Assembly (NCBI RefSeq): GCF_014202425.1
Contig: NZ_JACHGT010000016.1
Coordinates: forward strand, 124,001-188,000
Length of the DNA stretch: 64,000 bases
Source: Phytomonospora endophytica
GTDB lineage: Bacteria > Actinomycetota > Actinomycetes > Mycobacteriales > Micromonosporaceae
Reading direction: 5' to 3'
Numbering within the stretch: the stretch's first letter is position 1; the number at the start of each line of letters is the position of its first letter. Both the position numbers and the translations under genes were made by a program. Positions 8,340-16,708 of this stretch are shown here, piece by piece. A model generated the notes under the pieces. That model worked only from the letters and a program-made list of their open reading frames with translations, searched no databases and was not told the DNA's origin.

Positions 8340-8918
8340 ATGAGCGAAGAGATCAGCGCACATCTCAAGTCGGCCGCCGCGGCCGCGCGGCCCGTCGTCG
8401 ACGGCGTCACCGAGGGGCACTTCGGCGACCCGACGCCCTGCGCCGAGTACGACGTGAAACAGCTGCTCAACCACCTGTTCCAGGTGGTCACGAACTTCCA
8501 GGCGCTCGCCACTCGCGCGAGCGCGGACTTCTCCTCGACGCCCGACCGCCTCACCGGCGACTGGCGCGCCGAGTTCGGCGCCGAGACCGAGCGGCTCGTG
8601 GCGGCGTGGTCGGCGCCGGACGCCCTGGAAGGCGTGTCGGCGGGGATGGGCCTGCCGCAGGTGGTCGTGGCGCGGATGGCGCTGCTCGACCTGACGCTGC
8701 ACGCCTGGGACCTGTCGCGCGCGACCGGTCAGGACTTCACGCCCGCCGAGGGAGTGCTGGACGAGCTGTTCGCGCTCGTCGAGACGATGGGGCCGACCGC
8801 GCGCGAGCGGGGCGTGTTCGGCGAGCCCTTCGAGGTCCCGGAGGGCGCCTCCGACTTCGCGCGTCTCCTCGGCGCGGCGGGCCGCGATCCAGGCTGGAAC
8901 CGTCGCCCGATCGAGTGA
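8340..8918 (+). CDS. TIGR03086-type DinB/maleylpyruvate isomerase-family protein
   Basis: A 192-residue helical-bundle protein of the mycothiol maleylpyruvate isomerase/DinB superfamily. The opening MSEEISAHLKSAAAAARPVV, the TPCAEYDVKQLLNHLFQVV segment with its metal-binding His, and the later LDLTLHAWDLSRATGQ segment with a second His match the TIGR03086 pattern. Members are presumed metal-dependent thiol transferases in mycothiol-containing actinomycetes. ATG 8340 was chosen because homologues start here. It has a paralogue-like neighbour at 14822. Confidence 0.85.
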   Translation: MSEEISAHLKSAAAAARPVVDGVTEGHFGDPTPCAEYDVKQLLNHLFQVVTNFQALATRASADFSSTPDRLTGDWRAEFGAETERLVAAWSAPDALEGVSAGMGLPQVVVARMALLDLTLHAWDLSRATGQDFTPAEGVLDELFALVETMGPTARERGVFGEPFEVPEGASDFARLLGAAGRDPGWNRRPIE

Positions 8919-8998
8919 CTCGGCGCGACACGCCGCAGTCATGATCATCTATACCGAGCAAGTCCGATATGTTCCCCTACGCGTGCTTGCCGCGCATC

Positions 8999-9029
8999 GC
9001 GGGTCCCGCACTCGGGAAGCGGGACCCGC
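8999..9029. terminator. Bidirectional terminator
   Basis: GCGGGTCCCGC and GCGGGACCCGC pair over 11 bp around ACTCGGGAA, followed by GCCTTTCTCC. It lies between the convergent genes ending at 8918 and 9095. Confidence 0.85.
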
Positions 9030-9094
9030 GCCTTTCTCCGTGCCATCGAGCGGCCGACGCGCGGCGGGGCCGAGCCCCGCCGCGCCGGGCGCGG

Positions 9095-9553
9095 TCAGAA
9101 GTACTTGCGGATGCGCGGTCGCGTCTTCGCGGTGACGCTGATCCGGTTGAAGGCGTTGATCAGCGAGATCGTCATGACGAGGTTGCCGAGCTGCTCGGTG
9201 TCGAAGTGCTTCTCCGCCTCTTCCCACACCGCGTCGGACACGCCGTCCTCGCCGAGGCGGGTGACGGCCTCGGTGAGGCCGAGAGCCGCGCGCTCCGGCT
9301 CGGTGAAGTAGGGCGACTCGCGCCAGACGTCGAGCTGGAAGATGCGCTCGGGCTCTTCGCCGATCGACAGGATCTCGCGGATGTGCACGTCGAGGCACAC
9401 CGAGCACTGGTTGATCTGGGAGGCGCGGATCTTGACCAGCTCGCGGAGTTTGTGGTCGAGGGTGTCGATCTTGCGGAGGGTCTGCTCGACCTCCTCCAGG
9501 GCCTGGTAGGCCGCGCCCGCGGCCCGTGGCATCCGGATCCTCGGCTCGGTCAT
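9095..9553 (-). CDS. Carboxymuconolactone decarboxylase/AhpD-like protein
   Basis: A 152-residue AhpD-core protein. The active-site CxxC-x3-H motif (C50-S-V-C53, H57) lies in ASQINQCSVCLDVHIREI, as in alkylhydroperoxidase AhpD and carboxymuconolactone decarboxylase relatives. Such proteins reduce peroxides or act as disulphide carriers in the cytosol. The two cysteines indicate a redox role rather than decarboxylation. ATG 9553 follows a GAGG-type ribosome site. Confidence 0.88.
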   Translation of the reverse strand: MTEPRIRMPRAAGAAYQALEEVEQTLRKIDTLDHKLRELVKIRASQINQCSVCLDVHIREILSIGEEPERIFQLDVWRESPYFTEPERAALGLTEAVTRLGEDGVSDAVWEEAEKHFDTEQLGNLVMTISLINAFNRISVTAKTRPRIRKYF

Positions 9554-9683
9554 CTCCGGCCTCCTTCAGTCGTGTACAGGTGACAACGCCCCGGAACGCG
9601 CGGGCGTTCCGCAGGTCAGAATGACATGTGTCACGGGCGTTTGGGGGTGCGTGCCTTACCTGCCCCCCGCCGGCCACGAACAA

Positions 9684-9708
9684 CCCCCGCGCCCTGTGGG
9701 CGCGGGGG
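9684..9708 (-). terminator. Terminator after the USP gene
   Basis: CCCCCGCGCC and GGCGCGGGGG form a 10-bp stem, 16 bp past the USP stop codon. Confidence 0.75.
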
Positions 9709-9723
9709 TCGCCGAACTTCGAA

Positions 9724-10602
9724 TCAGGGTGCCGGGACCATGGCCACCGGCGACCAGGAGTGGTGCAGTAGCGCCTGCGCCACCGACCCGCTGACGCCCT
9801 CCGGGGCGCGCTCGGGGCCTCGGGTGCCGACGACGGTCAGCCTCGCCTGCGACGACGAGTCCACAAGGGACTCCGCCGGGCGGGTCTCCTGCAGTGAGCT
9901 GGTGAGCCGCACGCGCGGGAACTCCCGCTGGAAGGGCTTGAGTTCCTCGGCCAGCCACAGGCCGAGCCGGTGCTCCTGCTCGGCGGGCGTGCCCATGCCG
10001 TGCTCGTCGGAGCGCCGCCAGCACGAGATCACCGACACCGGGATCTGTTGCGCGGTGGCGTATCGGCCGGCGAAGAGCAACGCGGCGCGGGACGCGGGTG
10101 AGCCGTCGAGGCCCACGACGATCGGCGCGTCGGGCGCCGGTTCGCGCGTGCCGGTACGGACCAGCACGACCGGGGAGGAGGGCCGCGCGGTGAGCGCGGT
10201 GCTCACCGAGCCCAGGAGCATGCGGCCGAGGAGACCGCGGCCGTGGCTGCCGACGACGAGCATCGACGAGTTCCCGGCCCGGTCGGAGAGGATGCGGTAG
10301 GGGTCGCCTTCGACGGCCTCGGTCTCGATCGACAGTTCGGCCGACTGCTTGTGCGCCAGCTGGGCCGCCTGTTCGACGAGCTGCCAGGCCCGTTCTTCGG
10401 TGTGGCGCCGTTCCTCGGTGGTGGTTCGGTACGCCCGTCCCTGCTGCTTCGAGGTGGGGGACGATGGGACGTACACATGGATGAGCAGCATCGGGCGCTT
10501 GGACGCGTCCGCCTCCTTGGCCGCCCACTGAAGGGCGGTGAGGCTCTCGGGAGCGTCGTCGATGCCGACGACGATCCGGGCCCTTTCGTCTGCCTTGACC
10601 AT
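9724..10602 (-). CDS. Tandem-domain universal stress protein (USP)
   Basis: A 292-residue cytosolic protein with two USP domains. Domain 1 (about residues 8-150) carries the ATP-binding loop G-x2-G-x9-G-S (GSHGRGLLGRMLLGS); domain 2 (about 160-292) opens PIVVGLDGSPASR and has a weaker loop (GTRGPERAPEGVSGS). Tandem USPs of this type are typical DosR-regulon members in actinobacteria and bind ATP to affect stress survival. ATG 10602 opens MVKADERARIVVGID; the upstream extension is not family-like. It is divergent from the HypF-like gene across 133 bp. A second USP is at 30141. Confidence 0.92.
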   Translation of the reverse strand: MVKADERARIVVGIDDAPESLTALQWAAKEADASKRPMLLIHVYVPSSPTSKQQGRAYRTTTEERRHTEERAWQLVEQAAQLAHKQSAELSIETEAVEGDPYRILSDRAGNSSMLVVGSHGRGLLGRMLLGSVSTALTARPSSPVVLVRTGTREPAPDAPIVVGLDGSPASRAALLFAGRYATAQQIPVSVISCWRRSDEHGMGTPAEQEHRLGLWLAEELKPFQREFPRVRLTSSLQETRPAESLVDSSSQARLTVVGTRGPERAPEGVSGSVAQALLHHSWSPVAMVPAP

Positions 10603-10662
10603 GAAGCCGAGTTTTCTCGTCCTATGTGGACTTCGATGGTGCCGAAGGTCCCGAGCGAAGGG

Positions 10663-10676
10663 TAGGGACGGCCCTA
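10663..10676. promoter_or_regulatory. Inverted repeat between the USP and HypF-like genes
   Basis: TAGGG-ACGG-CCCTA is a perfect 5-bp inverted repeat in the middle of the divergent gap. It loosely resembles a DosR-type box (GGGAC half-site). The match to the known consensus is partial, so the regulator is only suggested. Confidence 0.35.
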
Positions 10677-10735
10677 AGTCATCAGTGTTCCGGCGATCCA
10701 CTCTAGGACTTGGGAGCGTCTGGCGAGGAGTGATC

Positions 10736-12778
10736 ATGGTCGGCTCAGGTGCCGGGGCACACCGCCTTCGTGCGGACATCGAGATCAGCGGTGTGCCACA
10801 GGGAGTTGGTTTCCATCCGTATGTCTATCGCCTCGCGCGGGCGTGCCGCGTCGACGGCGACGTGTCCAATGTGGACGGCAATGTGCTGATCCGCGCTTCG
10901 GGCACGCGCTCGGCGGTCGAGGAATTCCTGTTCCGGCTGTCGCGGCAGTCGCCGGCCACGCCGGTCAGCATCCGCAGCCGCCTCGTCGACGGCGAACTCC
11001 CCCAAGGGTTCACCATCGGCCTCGACCACGGCGGGCGCCGCGAGGTCAGCGACGACCGCGCGGTCTGCGAGGCCTGCCTCGCCGACCTGTGGGACCCCTA
11101 CGACCGCCGCTTCGGTTACCCCTTCACCAACTGCGCCGACTGCGGCCCGCGCGCCAGCATCCTCACCGGCGTGGACTGGGACCGGCGCAACACGACCATG
11201 GAAAGCTTCCGGCTCTGCTCCGGCTGTGCCGCCGAGCACGCCGACCCTTCGGGGCGCCGCTACCACGCCGAACCCGTCGGCTGCCCCAAATGCGGGCCGC
11301 GGCTGACCTGGACGGCGCGTGCGTCCACTGTGGAGAAAGCCGCGCCGGCACTCGACGGTGCGGTCGCCGCCCTCGACGACGGCGGCGTGGTCGCGGTCAA
11401 GTCGGTCGGCGGCTACCGCCTCTTCGCCGACGCCGCCGACATCGGCGCGCTGGCCCGCCTGCGCGACTTCGACCCACGGCCGCCCGCGCTGCTCATGCCC
11501 GACGTCGACACCGCCGACGCGCTCATCGGCATCACCGACGGCGAACGCGCGCTCCTGCAGGGCACCGACGCGCCGATCGTGCTCGTCTCGACCGTCCACA
11601 GTGCCGTCGGCGACGTGATCGCGCCCGGTGTGGGAGAAGTCGGCGTCCAGCTCCCCCACACGCCGCTGCTGCACCTGATCGCCGCCGCCCTCGACCGGCC
11701 GCTGGCCTTCATCACCGGGCCCCGCCCCATCACCGACGACGACGAGGCGGCCAGCGTCCTCGGACTCGTCGCCGACGGAATCCTCGCCCACGACCAGCGC
11801 ATCGCCATGGCCGTCGACGACGCCGTGGTGCGCGCCGACCCCGGCGGCGTCACGCGCCTCCAGCGCGCCGGACGCGGCCACCGCCCGCGCGTCAACGGCC
11901 AGCGCCCCACCGGAACCGAGCCCGTCCAGCGCCACCACGCACAGGTCGTCGCCACGGCCGCCGAACACGACGTCCCCGGCCCCTTCCTCGGCGTCGCCTA
12001 CGACGCCCTCGGACCCGGCGGTGACGGAACCTACTGGGGCGGCGAGGTTCTGCTCGCCGGTTACACCGACTTCATGCGCGTCGGCCGCTTCGCCCACGCG
12101 CCCCTCCCCGGCGGCGAGGCCGCCCTCGACCACCCCGCGCGCCTCGCCCTCGGCTACCTCTTCGGCCTGGAAAGCCTTGGCGGACAGGCCATCGACCCCG
12201 AGCTCACCGCTCCCCTCCTCGCCCGCTTCGAACCCTCGCTCATCGCCGAGGTCCGTCGCAGCGTCGACGGATCCTCACGCGCCTCCAGCGCCGGGATGCT
12301 CTGCGAGGCCATGGCCGCCGTCCTCGGCGTCCACGACGTCAACTCCTACCGCGGCGAGGGATCGCGACTGCTCGCCGGGACCGTCGGCCCCGACGACGGC
12401 GACGCCCCCGCGCTGCCCTGGCGACTCGTCCGCCGCGACGGGCTGTGGGTCTACGATCCCGCGCCGACCATCACCGGCGCGCTCACCGCGCTCGCCGAAA
12501 GGGTTCCCGTCGGGCGAATCGCCGCGGCCTTCGAGTCGACGCTCATCGAGGTCACCCTCGCCATGATCGCCGATGTCGCCCGCCGCACCATGATCCAGGC
12601 CGTCTGCCTCGGCGGCAGCGTCTTCGGCCACCGCAGGCTCGCCCTGCGCATGCTGGACGCCTTGACGGAACAGGGTTTCGGGGCCTTTCTCAACAGCGCG
12701 ACCGCGCCCGGTCAGGACACCGTCGACTACGGACGCGATGCCGTGGCCGACGCCCGCGACCGGCGCGAAAGACGCTGA
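10736..12778 (+). CDS. HypF-like protein, probably a catalytically inactive homologue
   Basis: A 680-residue protein with the complete HypF domain order: acylphosphatase (residues 10-95), two zinc fingers each C-x2-C-x18-C-x2-C (first starting at C111), a YrdC-like domain, and a Kae1-like C-terminus. Normal HypF (about 750 residues) makes the carbamoyl group for the cyanide ligands of [NiFe]-hydrogenase. Here the catalytic Arg of GVGFRP is His (H27), the YrdC SGN loop reads TGP, its K-R-x-K strand is lost, the Kae1 HHHAH metal motif is RHHAQ, the DGGLxLGQ motif is missing, and about 80 residues before the Kae1 domain are gone. Only the zinc fingers look intact. ATG 10736 follows CGAGGAG. No hydrogenase gene is nearby. 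Confidence 0.8.
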   Translation: MVGSGAGAHRLRADIEISGVPQGVGFHPYVYRLARACRVDGDVSNVDGNVLIRASGTRSAVEEFLFRLSRQSPATPVSIRSRLVDGELPQGFTIGLDHGGRREVSDDRAVCEACLADLWDPYDRRFGYPFTNCADCGPRASILTGVDWDRRNTTMESFRLCSGCAAEHADPSGRRYHAEPVGCPKCGPRLTWTARASTVEKAAPALDGAVAALDDGGVVAVKSVGGYRLFADAADIGALARLRDFDPRPPALLMPDVDTADALIGITDGERALLQGTDAPIVLVSTVHSAVGDVIAPGVGEVGVQLPHTPLLHLIAAALDRPLAFITGPRPITDDDEAASVLGLVADGILAHDQRIAMAVDDAVVRADPGGVTRLQRAGRGHRPRVNGQRPTGTEPVQRHHAQVVATAAEHDVPGPFLGVAYDALGPGGDGTYWGGEVLLAGYTDFMRVGRFAHAPLPGGEAALDHPARLALGYLFGLESLGGQAIDPELTAPLLARFEPSLIAEVRRSVDGSSRASSAGMLCEAMAAVLGVHDVNSYRGEGSRLLAGTVGPDDGDAPALPWRLVRRDGLWVYDPAPTITGALTALAERVPVGRIAAAFESTLIEVTLAMIADVARRTMIQAVCLGGSVFGHRRLALRMLDALTEQGFGAFLNSATAPGQDTVDYGRDAVADARDRRERR

Positions 12779-12790
12779 CCCGACCCGAAA

Positions 12791-12820
12791 ACGGACCGCC
12801 CCGTTGCCGGGGCGGTCCGT
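12791..12820 (+). terminator. Terminator after the HypF-like gene
   Basis: ACGGACCGCCCC and GGGGCGGTCCGT make a 12-bp perfect stem around GTTGCC, 12 bp beyond the stop codon. Confidence 0.85.
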
Positions 12821-13172
12821 CGCGGTACGGGGAAGTACCCGTGAACACGATGATGGCCGGTCGACGCTGGGAGTGTCGTCGACCGGCCGATGCCTTCCGG
12901 TGATGCGGGCTGACCACCACCGTGGCGGGACCATCGGCCGCCAGAACCCCGGGGAACTCGCGGTTTGCACCGGTGACCACGCGTACGTGTAGCTCGGCTC
13001 CGCAGATACCTCGCCGCCGCACCTGACCCTTGCTCGCTGGTCACCTACTGCTCCGGTGCCGCTGTCGACATCCGAAGCCCCGGCCCTCGGCCGTTGGTCC
13101 CCTACAGCATCGCTCGGAGTGACGGTCCGCCGACAGGTCCCTAGGGCATGGAAGCCCGGGACCTTCGGCCCG
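12821..13172. other. Gene-free stretch with hairpins
   Basis: No gene is seen. It holds a 12-bp perfect hairpin (GGCCGGTCGACG 12855-12866 with CGTCGACCGGCC 12877-12888), an 8-bp inverted repeat GGTGACCA/TGGTCACC (12972-12979 and 13038-13045), and a likely terminator for the leftward gene at 13173 (GGTCCC 13136-13141 with GGGACC 13158-13163, plus the inner stem GGGC/GCCC). Confidence 0.5.
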
Positions 13173-13793
13173 TTACCGCGGGTCGCCGAACTTCGGCGGC
13201 TCGAAGGGCGGCGGGTCGAACTTCGGCGGTTCCATCTGCCCGAAGGGGTTGTCCTGCGGGTGCTGGACCTGCCGCGGCACGGGCGCCGCGTCGCCGCCTT
13301 CGGGGCGCTTGCGGAAGTAGTCGGAGGCGTTGCGGCCGACCAGCGACAGCGCGGCCGTGGCGTAGGCGGCGGTGTTGATCAGCGCCAGGACCGCGTAGAA
13401 GGTCAGCAGTCCCTCGGACTTCGTGACCGTCGAAATACCCGGCATGGCGACGATCCCGAGCAGCCCGCAGGCCACGACTCCGGCCAGACCGGTCCATTTC
13501 GCCGGCTTCAGCGCCCATCCGGCACCACGCCACACGAAGAACCCCATGAGCCCCAGCCACACCACGGTCACCAGACCGAAGATCAGCGGCGGCATGGAGG
13601 TCAGGTCGTCCACCGGGTTGAGCAGCCAGTTGCCCGACGCGCTCTCGCCGGCGGAGGTGTACATCCCGGTGATGACGAGGTTGAGCACGGCCGTCACACC
13701 GAAGGACACCGCCGCGACCGTGATCCGGGTCGGCCGAGGAGGTTTGCCGAGAAAATGGGTCACCGAGGCCTCTTCGGGCCAGCTCTCGTGCAT
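13173..13793 (-). CDS. Four-helix membrane protein of unknown function
   Basis: A 206-residue protein. Four hydrophobic helices lie at roughly residues 28-45 (TVAAVSFGVTAVLNLVI), 70-90, 105-122 and 132-150. A soluble Pro-rich tail ends in repeats of PPKF/PPPF. ATG 13793 is preferred because GAGAGGA precedes it; a GTG 12 codons upstream has no ribosome site. It resembles generic actinobacterial membrane proteins of unknown role. It stands alone, convergent with the HypF-like gene and divergent from the SGNH hydrolase. Confidence 0.7.
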   Translation of the reverse strand: MHESWPEEASVTHFLGKPPRPTRITVAAVSFGVTAVLNLVITGMYTSAGESASGNWLLNPVDDLTSMPPLIFGLVTVVWLGLMGFFVWRGAGWALKPAKWTGLAGVVACGLLGIVAMPGISTVTKSEGLLTFYAVLALINTAAYATAALSLVGRNASDYFRKRPEGGDAAPVPRQVQHPQDNPFGQMEPPKFDPPPFEPPKFGDPR

Positions 13794-13952
13794 CGCCGTC
13801 CTCTCGATCGGGGGTGAGGTGTCCCCCACATCATCGTTGATGGGGCGCGCGCCACCAAATCACGATTTGGTTCGATCATGGCGATGGGCCGGAGCGGGTG
13901 CAACACTGGGCAACCTACCGGCGAGTTGGGAATCGGCGCGAGGAGGCGGCGG

Positions 13953-14741
13953 GTGTCGGGCGCGAGGGACGTGTGGTCGAGTTTCGTGGCGATCGGTGAC
14001 AGCTTCACCGAGGGCATGGACGATGCGCGCCCCGACGGTACTTATCGAGGCTGGGCCGACCTTGTCGCCGAACGCCTCGCCGAGGTCACGCCGGGTTTCC
14101 GTTACGCGAACCTCGCCGTGCGGGGGCGCCTCTTCGACGCCGTCGTCGACGAGCAGGTGCCGATGGCGCTGCGCTCGGCGCCGGAGCTGGTCACGTTCGC
14201 GGCGGGCGGCAACGACGCCCTGCGACGCGGCTTCAACCCGGTGACGCTGGCGACGCGGCTGCACGAGGTCGTGCGGATGCTGTCGGCGATCGGGTCGACG
14301 GTCGTGCTGTTCACCGCCGCCGACGTCAGCCAGGTGCTGCCGGCCCGGCGGTTCATCGCACAGCGGGTGCGCTCCCTCAACGACGCCACCCACCGGGTCG
14401 CCGTCCGGCACGACGCGATCCTCATCGACCTCTTCCACGACGAGGGTTTCCACGACCGTCGCATGTGGAGCATCGACCGGCTGCATCTGTCCGCCGCCGG
14501 GCACCGGCGGGTCGCCTCGCACGTGCTGACCGCCTTGAAGGTCGACCCGGATCCGCTGTGGGACGCGCCTTTGGACCCCGCGCCACGCGCCGGCTGGGTC
14601 GCGTCGAGGAAGTCCGACGTCGCGTGGGCGAGGACGCACCTGGCGCCGTGGGTGAAACGGCGGCTGACCGGCAAGTCCTCGGGGGACACGATCGTCCCGA
14701 AGAGACCCGACCTGCGCCCCTGGAGCGACGATGTTTCTTAA
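13953..14741 (+). CDS. SGNH/GDSL-family hydrolase
   Basis: A 262-residue esterase-fold protein with all SGNH blocks: AIGDSFTEG (Ser nucleophile, about residue 13), a Gly in block II, GGND (block III Asn) and DRLHLSAAGH (catalytic Asp and His). No signal peptide is seen, so it probably acts in the cytosol on ester or acyl substrates. GTG 13953 is chosen because CGAGGAGG lies just upstream and the fold starts at once. The last four codons overlap the small gene at 14731. Confidence 0.87.
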   Translation: MSGARDVWSSFVAIGDSFTEGMDDARPDGTYRGWADLVAERLAEVTPGFRYANLAVRGRLFDAVVDEQVPMALRSAPELVTFAAGGNDALRRGFNPVTLATRLHEVVRMLSAIGSTVVLFTAADVSQVLPARRFIAQRVRSLNDATHRVAVRHDAILIDLFHDEGFHDRRMWSIDRLHLSAAGHRRVASHVLTALKVDPDPLWDAPLDPAPRAGWVASRKSDVAWARTHLAPWVKRRLTGKSSGDTIVPKRPDLRPWSDDVS

Positions 14742-14820
14742 AGCGGTCGGCTGCCTGACCCTGATGCTCCTCGCGGCGTGGATGCTCGGGATGTGGATCC
14801 GCAGGCAGCGGCGGGACTGA
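14731..14820 (+). CDS. 29-residue single-helix membrane peptide
   Basis: MFLKAVGCLTLMLLAAWMLG followed by MWIRRQRRD: one hydrophobic helix of about 18 residues and a strongly basic tail, so the C-terminus should face the cytosol. Its ATG lies inside the end of the SGNH gene (11-bp overlap), and the next gene starts one base after its stop. This tight packing supports translational coupling. No homologue is recognised and function is unknown. Confidence 0.55.
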   Translation: MFLKAVGCLTLMLLAAWMLGMWIRRQRRD

Positions 14821-14821
14821 G

Positions 14822-15508
14822 GTGGACCGCGAGGCGCACCTGGCGCACCTGGTCGCCGAACACGAGACCTTCCGGTCCTGCCTCGACGGCGATCTCGCCG
14901 CCCCCGTGAGCACCTGCGGAGACTGGGATCTGCGTGCGCTCGCCGAGCACATGGGGCACGGGAACCGCTGGGCCGCCACCGCCGTGACCGAAGGCCGTGG
15001 CGATCATCCGGACTCGCCCGTTCCGGCCGGCCGTGCCGCTTTCCTGTCCTGGTACGACGACTCGTCCGACATGCTCGTCTCCGCACTCTCGACCGACCCG
15101 GCGGCCCCGGCGTGGTCCTTCCACGGCAACGGATCGGTCGGCTTCTGGCGGCGCCGACGCGCCCTTGAGGTCCTGGTCCATCGCCGGGACGCCGAGCTCG
15201 CGCTCGGCCGGATCTCTCCGATCGACCCGGCGCTGGCCGCCGACGGCGTGGCCGAGGTCTTCGAGGTCATGGCGCCGCGTCAGATCGCGCGCGGCCGTGC
15301 CGTGGCGCCGACGGCGGCCGTGCGGCTGGACGCGACCGACGTCGACGGGAGCTGGACCTACGGCCCGGGCGAGCCGGTGGCGCGGTTGTCGGGGCGCGCC
15401 GAGGATCTGCTGCTTCTGCTGTGGGGCAGGGTTTCCCGCGACGGTGTCGCCTGGAACGGCGATCGTGTCGCGGGTGAGCGGATCCTCGACGGGCCGCTGG
15501 TGCCCTGA
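14822..15508 (+). CDS. Maleylpyruvate isomerase-family mycothiol-dependent protein
   Basis: A 228-residue protein: an N-terminal DinB-like four-helix bundle (residues 1-150; the metal-binding His motif is in LRALAEHMGHG and a second His in LEVLVHRRDAELA) and a C-terminal MDMPI_C-type domain ending GVAWNGDRVAGERILDGPLVP. The family transfers or isomerises substrates with mycothiol and a metal ion. It starts GTG at 14822, one base after the small membrane peptide, as third gene of a probable operon with the SGNH hydrolase. Confidence 0.87.
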   Translation: MDREAHLAHLVAEHETFRSCLDGDLAAPVSTCGDWDLRALAEHMGHGNRWAATAVTEGRGDHPDSPVPAGRAAFLSWYDDSSDMLVSALSTDPAAPAWSFHGNGSVGFWRRRRALEVLVHRRDAELALGRISPIDPALAADGVAEVFEVMAPRQIARGRAVAPTAAVRLDATDVDGSWTYGPGEPVARLSGRAEDLLLLLWGRVSRDGVAWNGDRVAGERILDGPLVP

Positions 15509-15512
15509 GGCC

Positions 15513-16637
15513 TCAGCCCGCCGCCTCCACCACCGCGCGCAGGATCTCGCCGTTCTCCGGCGATCCGCCGCCACCGCCGGCACTGAAACGGTTGCGCAGG
15601 TAGCTGTACCCGACGCCGCTGCGCGGGTCGGCCAGCGAGTAGGACCCGGTCGCGCCGGAATGCCCGAAGGCGTCGGGCCCGACGGCGGTGTATCGCGCGG
15701 CGACCGCCTCGAAGCCGAGACCGAAGTGGTCGGGCTGGCCGGTGACCAGATCTGTTCCGGTCATGGAGATCCCGGCGAACTCCGCGATGGTCTCGGGGCG
15801 GAGCAGCCGTTCGCGACCGTCCACTTCGGACAGTGTGGCGGCGTACATCCTGGCCAGACCGCGGGCGTTGCCGACACCGCCGCTGGAGGTCGGGCCGCCC
15901 GCGTGCACGAGCCGGCTGTTGCCGTAGTCGACGAGGCTCGTCGGTTCGGGATGGTTGAGGTTGAAGGCGATCCCGGTCAGGCTCTGCGGATCCGGGCCCG
16001 CGGGCGGCGTCTCGCGCATCTCCTCGACGGGCACGAAACGCGCTTCGAGCTCCGACGGCAGGCCGAGGTGGTAGTCGAGGCCGTAGGGGACGCGGATCCG
16101 CTCCTCGTACCACTCCTGGATCGTGCGGCCCGTGACGCGGCGGATCACCTCGCCGGTGAGCGCCCCGATGACGTAGGCGTGGTAGCCGAAGCCCGTTCCC
16201 GGTTCCCAGTAGGGCTTCTGGCCCGCCAGACGGGCGGCGAGCGCGCGGTCGTCGGCGAGTTCGGCGACGGTGAAGCCGCCGTCGACGCCGATCAGCCCGG
16301 CGCGGTGGGCGATGAGTTCGCGGAAGGTGACGCGGCCCTTGCCTTCGGCGGCGAATTCGGGCCAGTGGCCGGCGACGGTCGCGTCGAGGTCGATGGCGCC
16401 GTCCTGGACGAGCAGGGCGGCGACGAGGTGGGCGGCGCCTTTGGCGGATGAGTAGTTGATGAAGAGGGAGTCGCCGTCGACGCCGGGGCCGGACCAGAGG
16501 TCGACGACGGGTTTCCCCTCGGCGTAGACCGCGAGCTGGGCGCCGAGGTCCTCTTCGGCGGTGACGGCGGTGGTGAACGCGTCGCGGACCTTCTCGTATC
16601 CGGCGGCTACGGTGCCGTGGACTTCGGTGGTGGTCAT
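15513..16637 (-). CDS. Cytosolic serine hydrolase (beta-lactamase/EstB-like)
   Basis: A 374-residue class C beta-lactamase-fold enzyme without a signal peptide. The SxxK motif is S63-S-A-K66 (INYSSAKGAAH). The second-motif Tyr is in GFGYHAYVIGAL, where Asn of YxN is replaced. A GHSGATGS motif near the C-terminus takes the KTG-box place. These traits match family VIII esterases/EstB more than true beta-lactamases. ATG 16637 follows GGAGCC. It is convergent with the mycothiol-type gene (4-bp gap). Confidence 0.85.
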   Translation of the reverse strand: MTTTEVHGTVAAGYEKVRDAFTTAVTAEEDLGAQLAVYAEGKPVVDLWSGPGVDGDSLFINYSSAKGAAHLVAALLVQDGAIDLDATVAGHWPEFAAEGKGRVTFRELIAHRAGLIGVDGGFTVAELADDRALAARLAGQKPYWEPGTGFGYHAYVIGALTGEVIRRVTGRTIQEWYEERIRVPYGLDYHLGLPSELEARFVPVEEMRETPPAGPDPQSLTGIAFNLNHPEPTSLVDYGNSRLVHAGGPTSSGGVGNARGLARMYAATLSEVDGRERLLRPETIAEFAGISMTGTDLVTGQPDHFGLGFEAVAARYTAVGPDAFGHSGATGSYSLADPRSGVGYSYLRNRFSAGGGGGSPENGEILRAVVEAAG

Positions 16638-16708
16638 GGCGGCTCCTCGGCTCGGGACGGACACCGGTGGCCAACCTGGGGCCCCGGCCGGGGATTCCGG
16701 ACTGTTCC

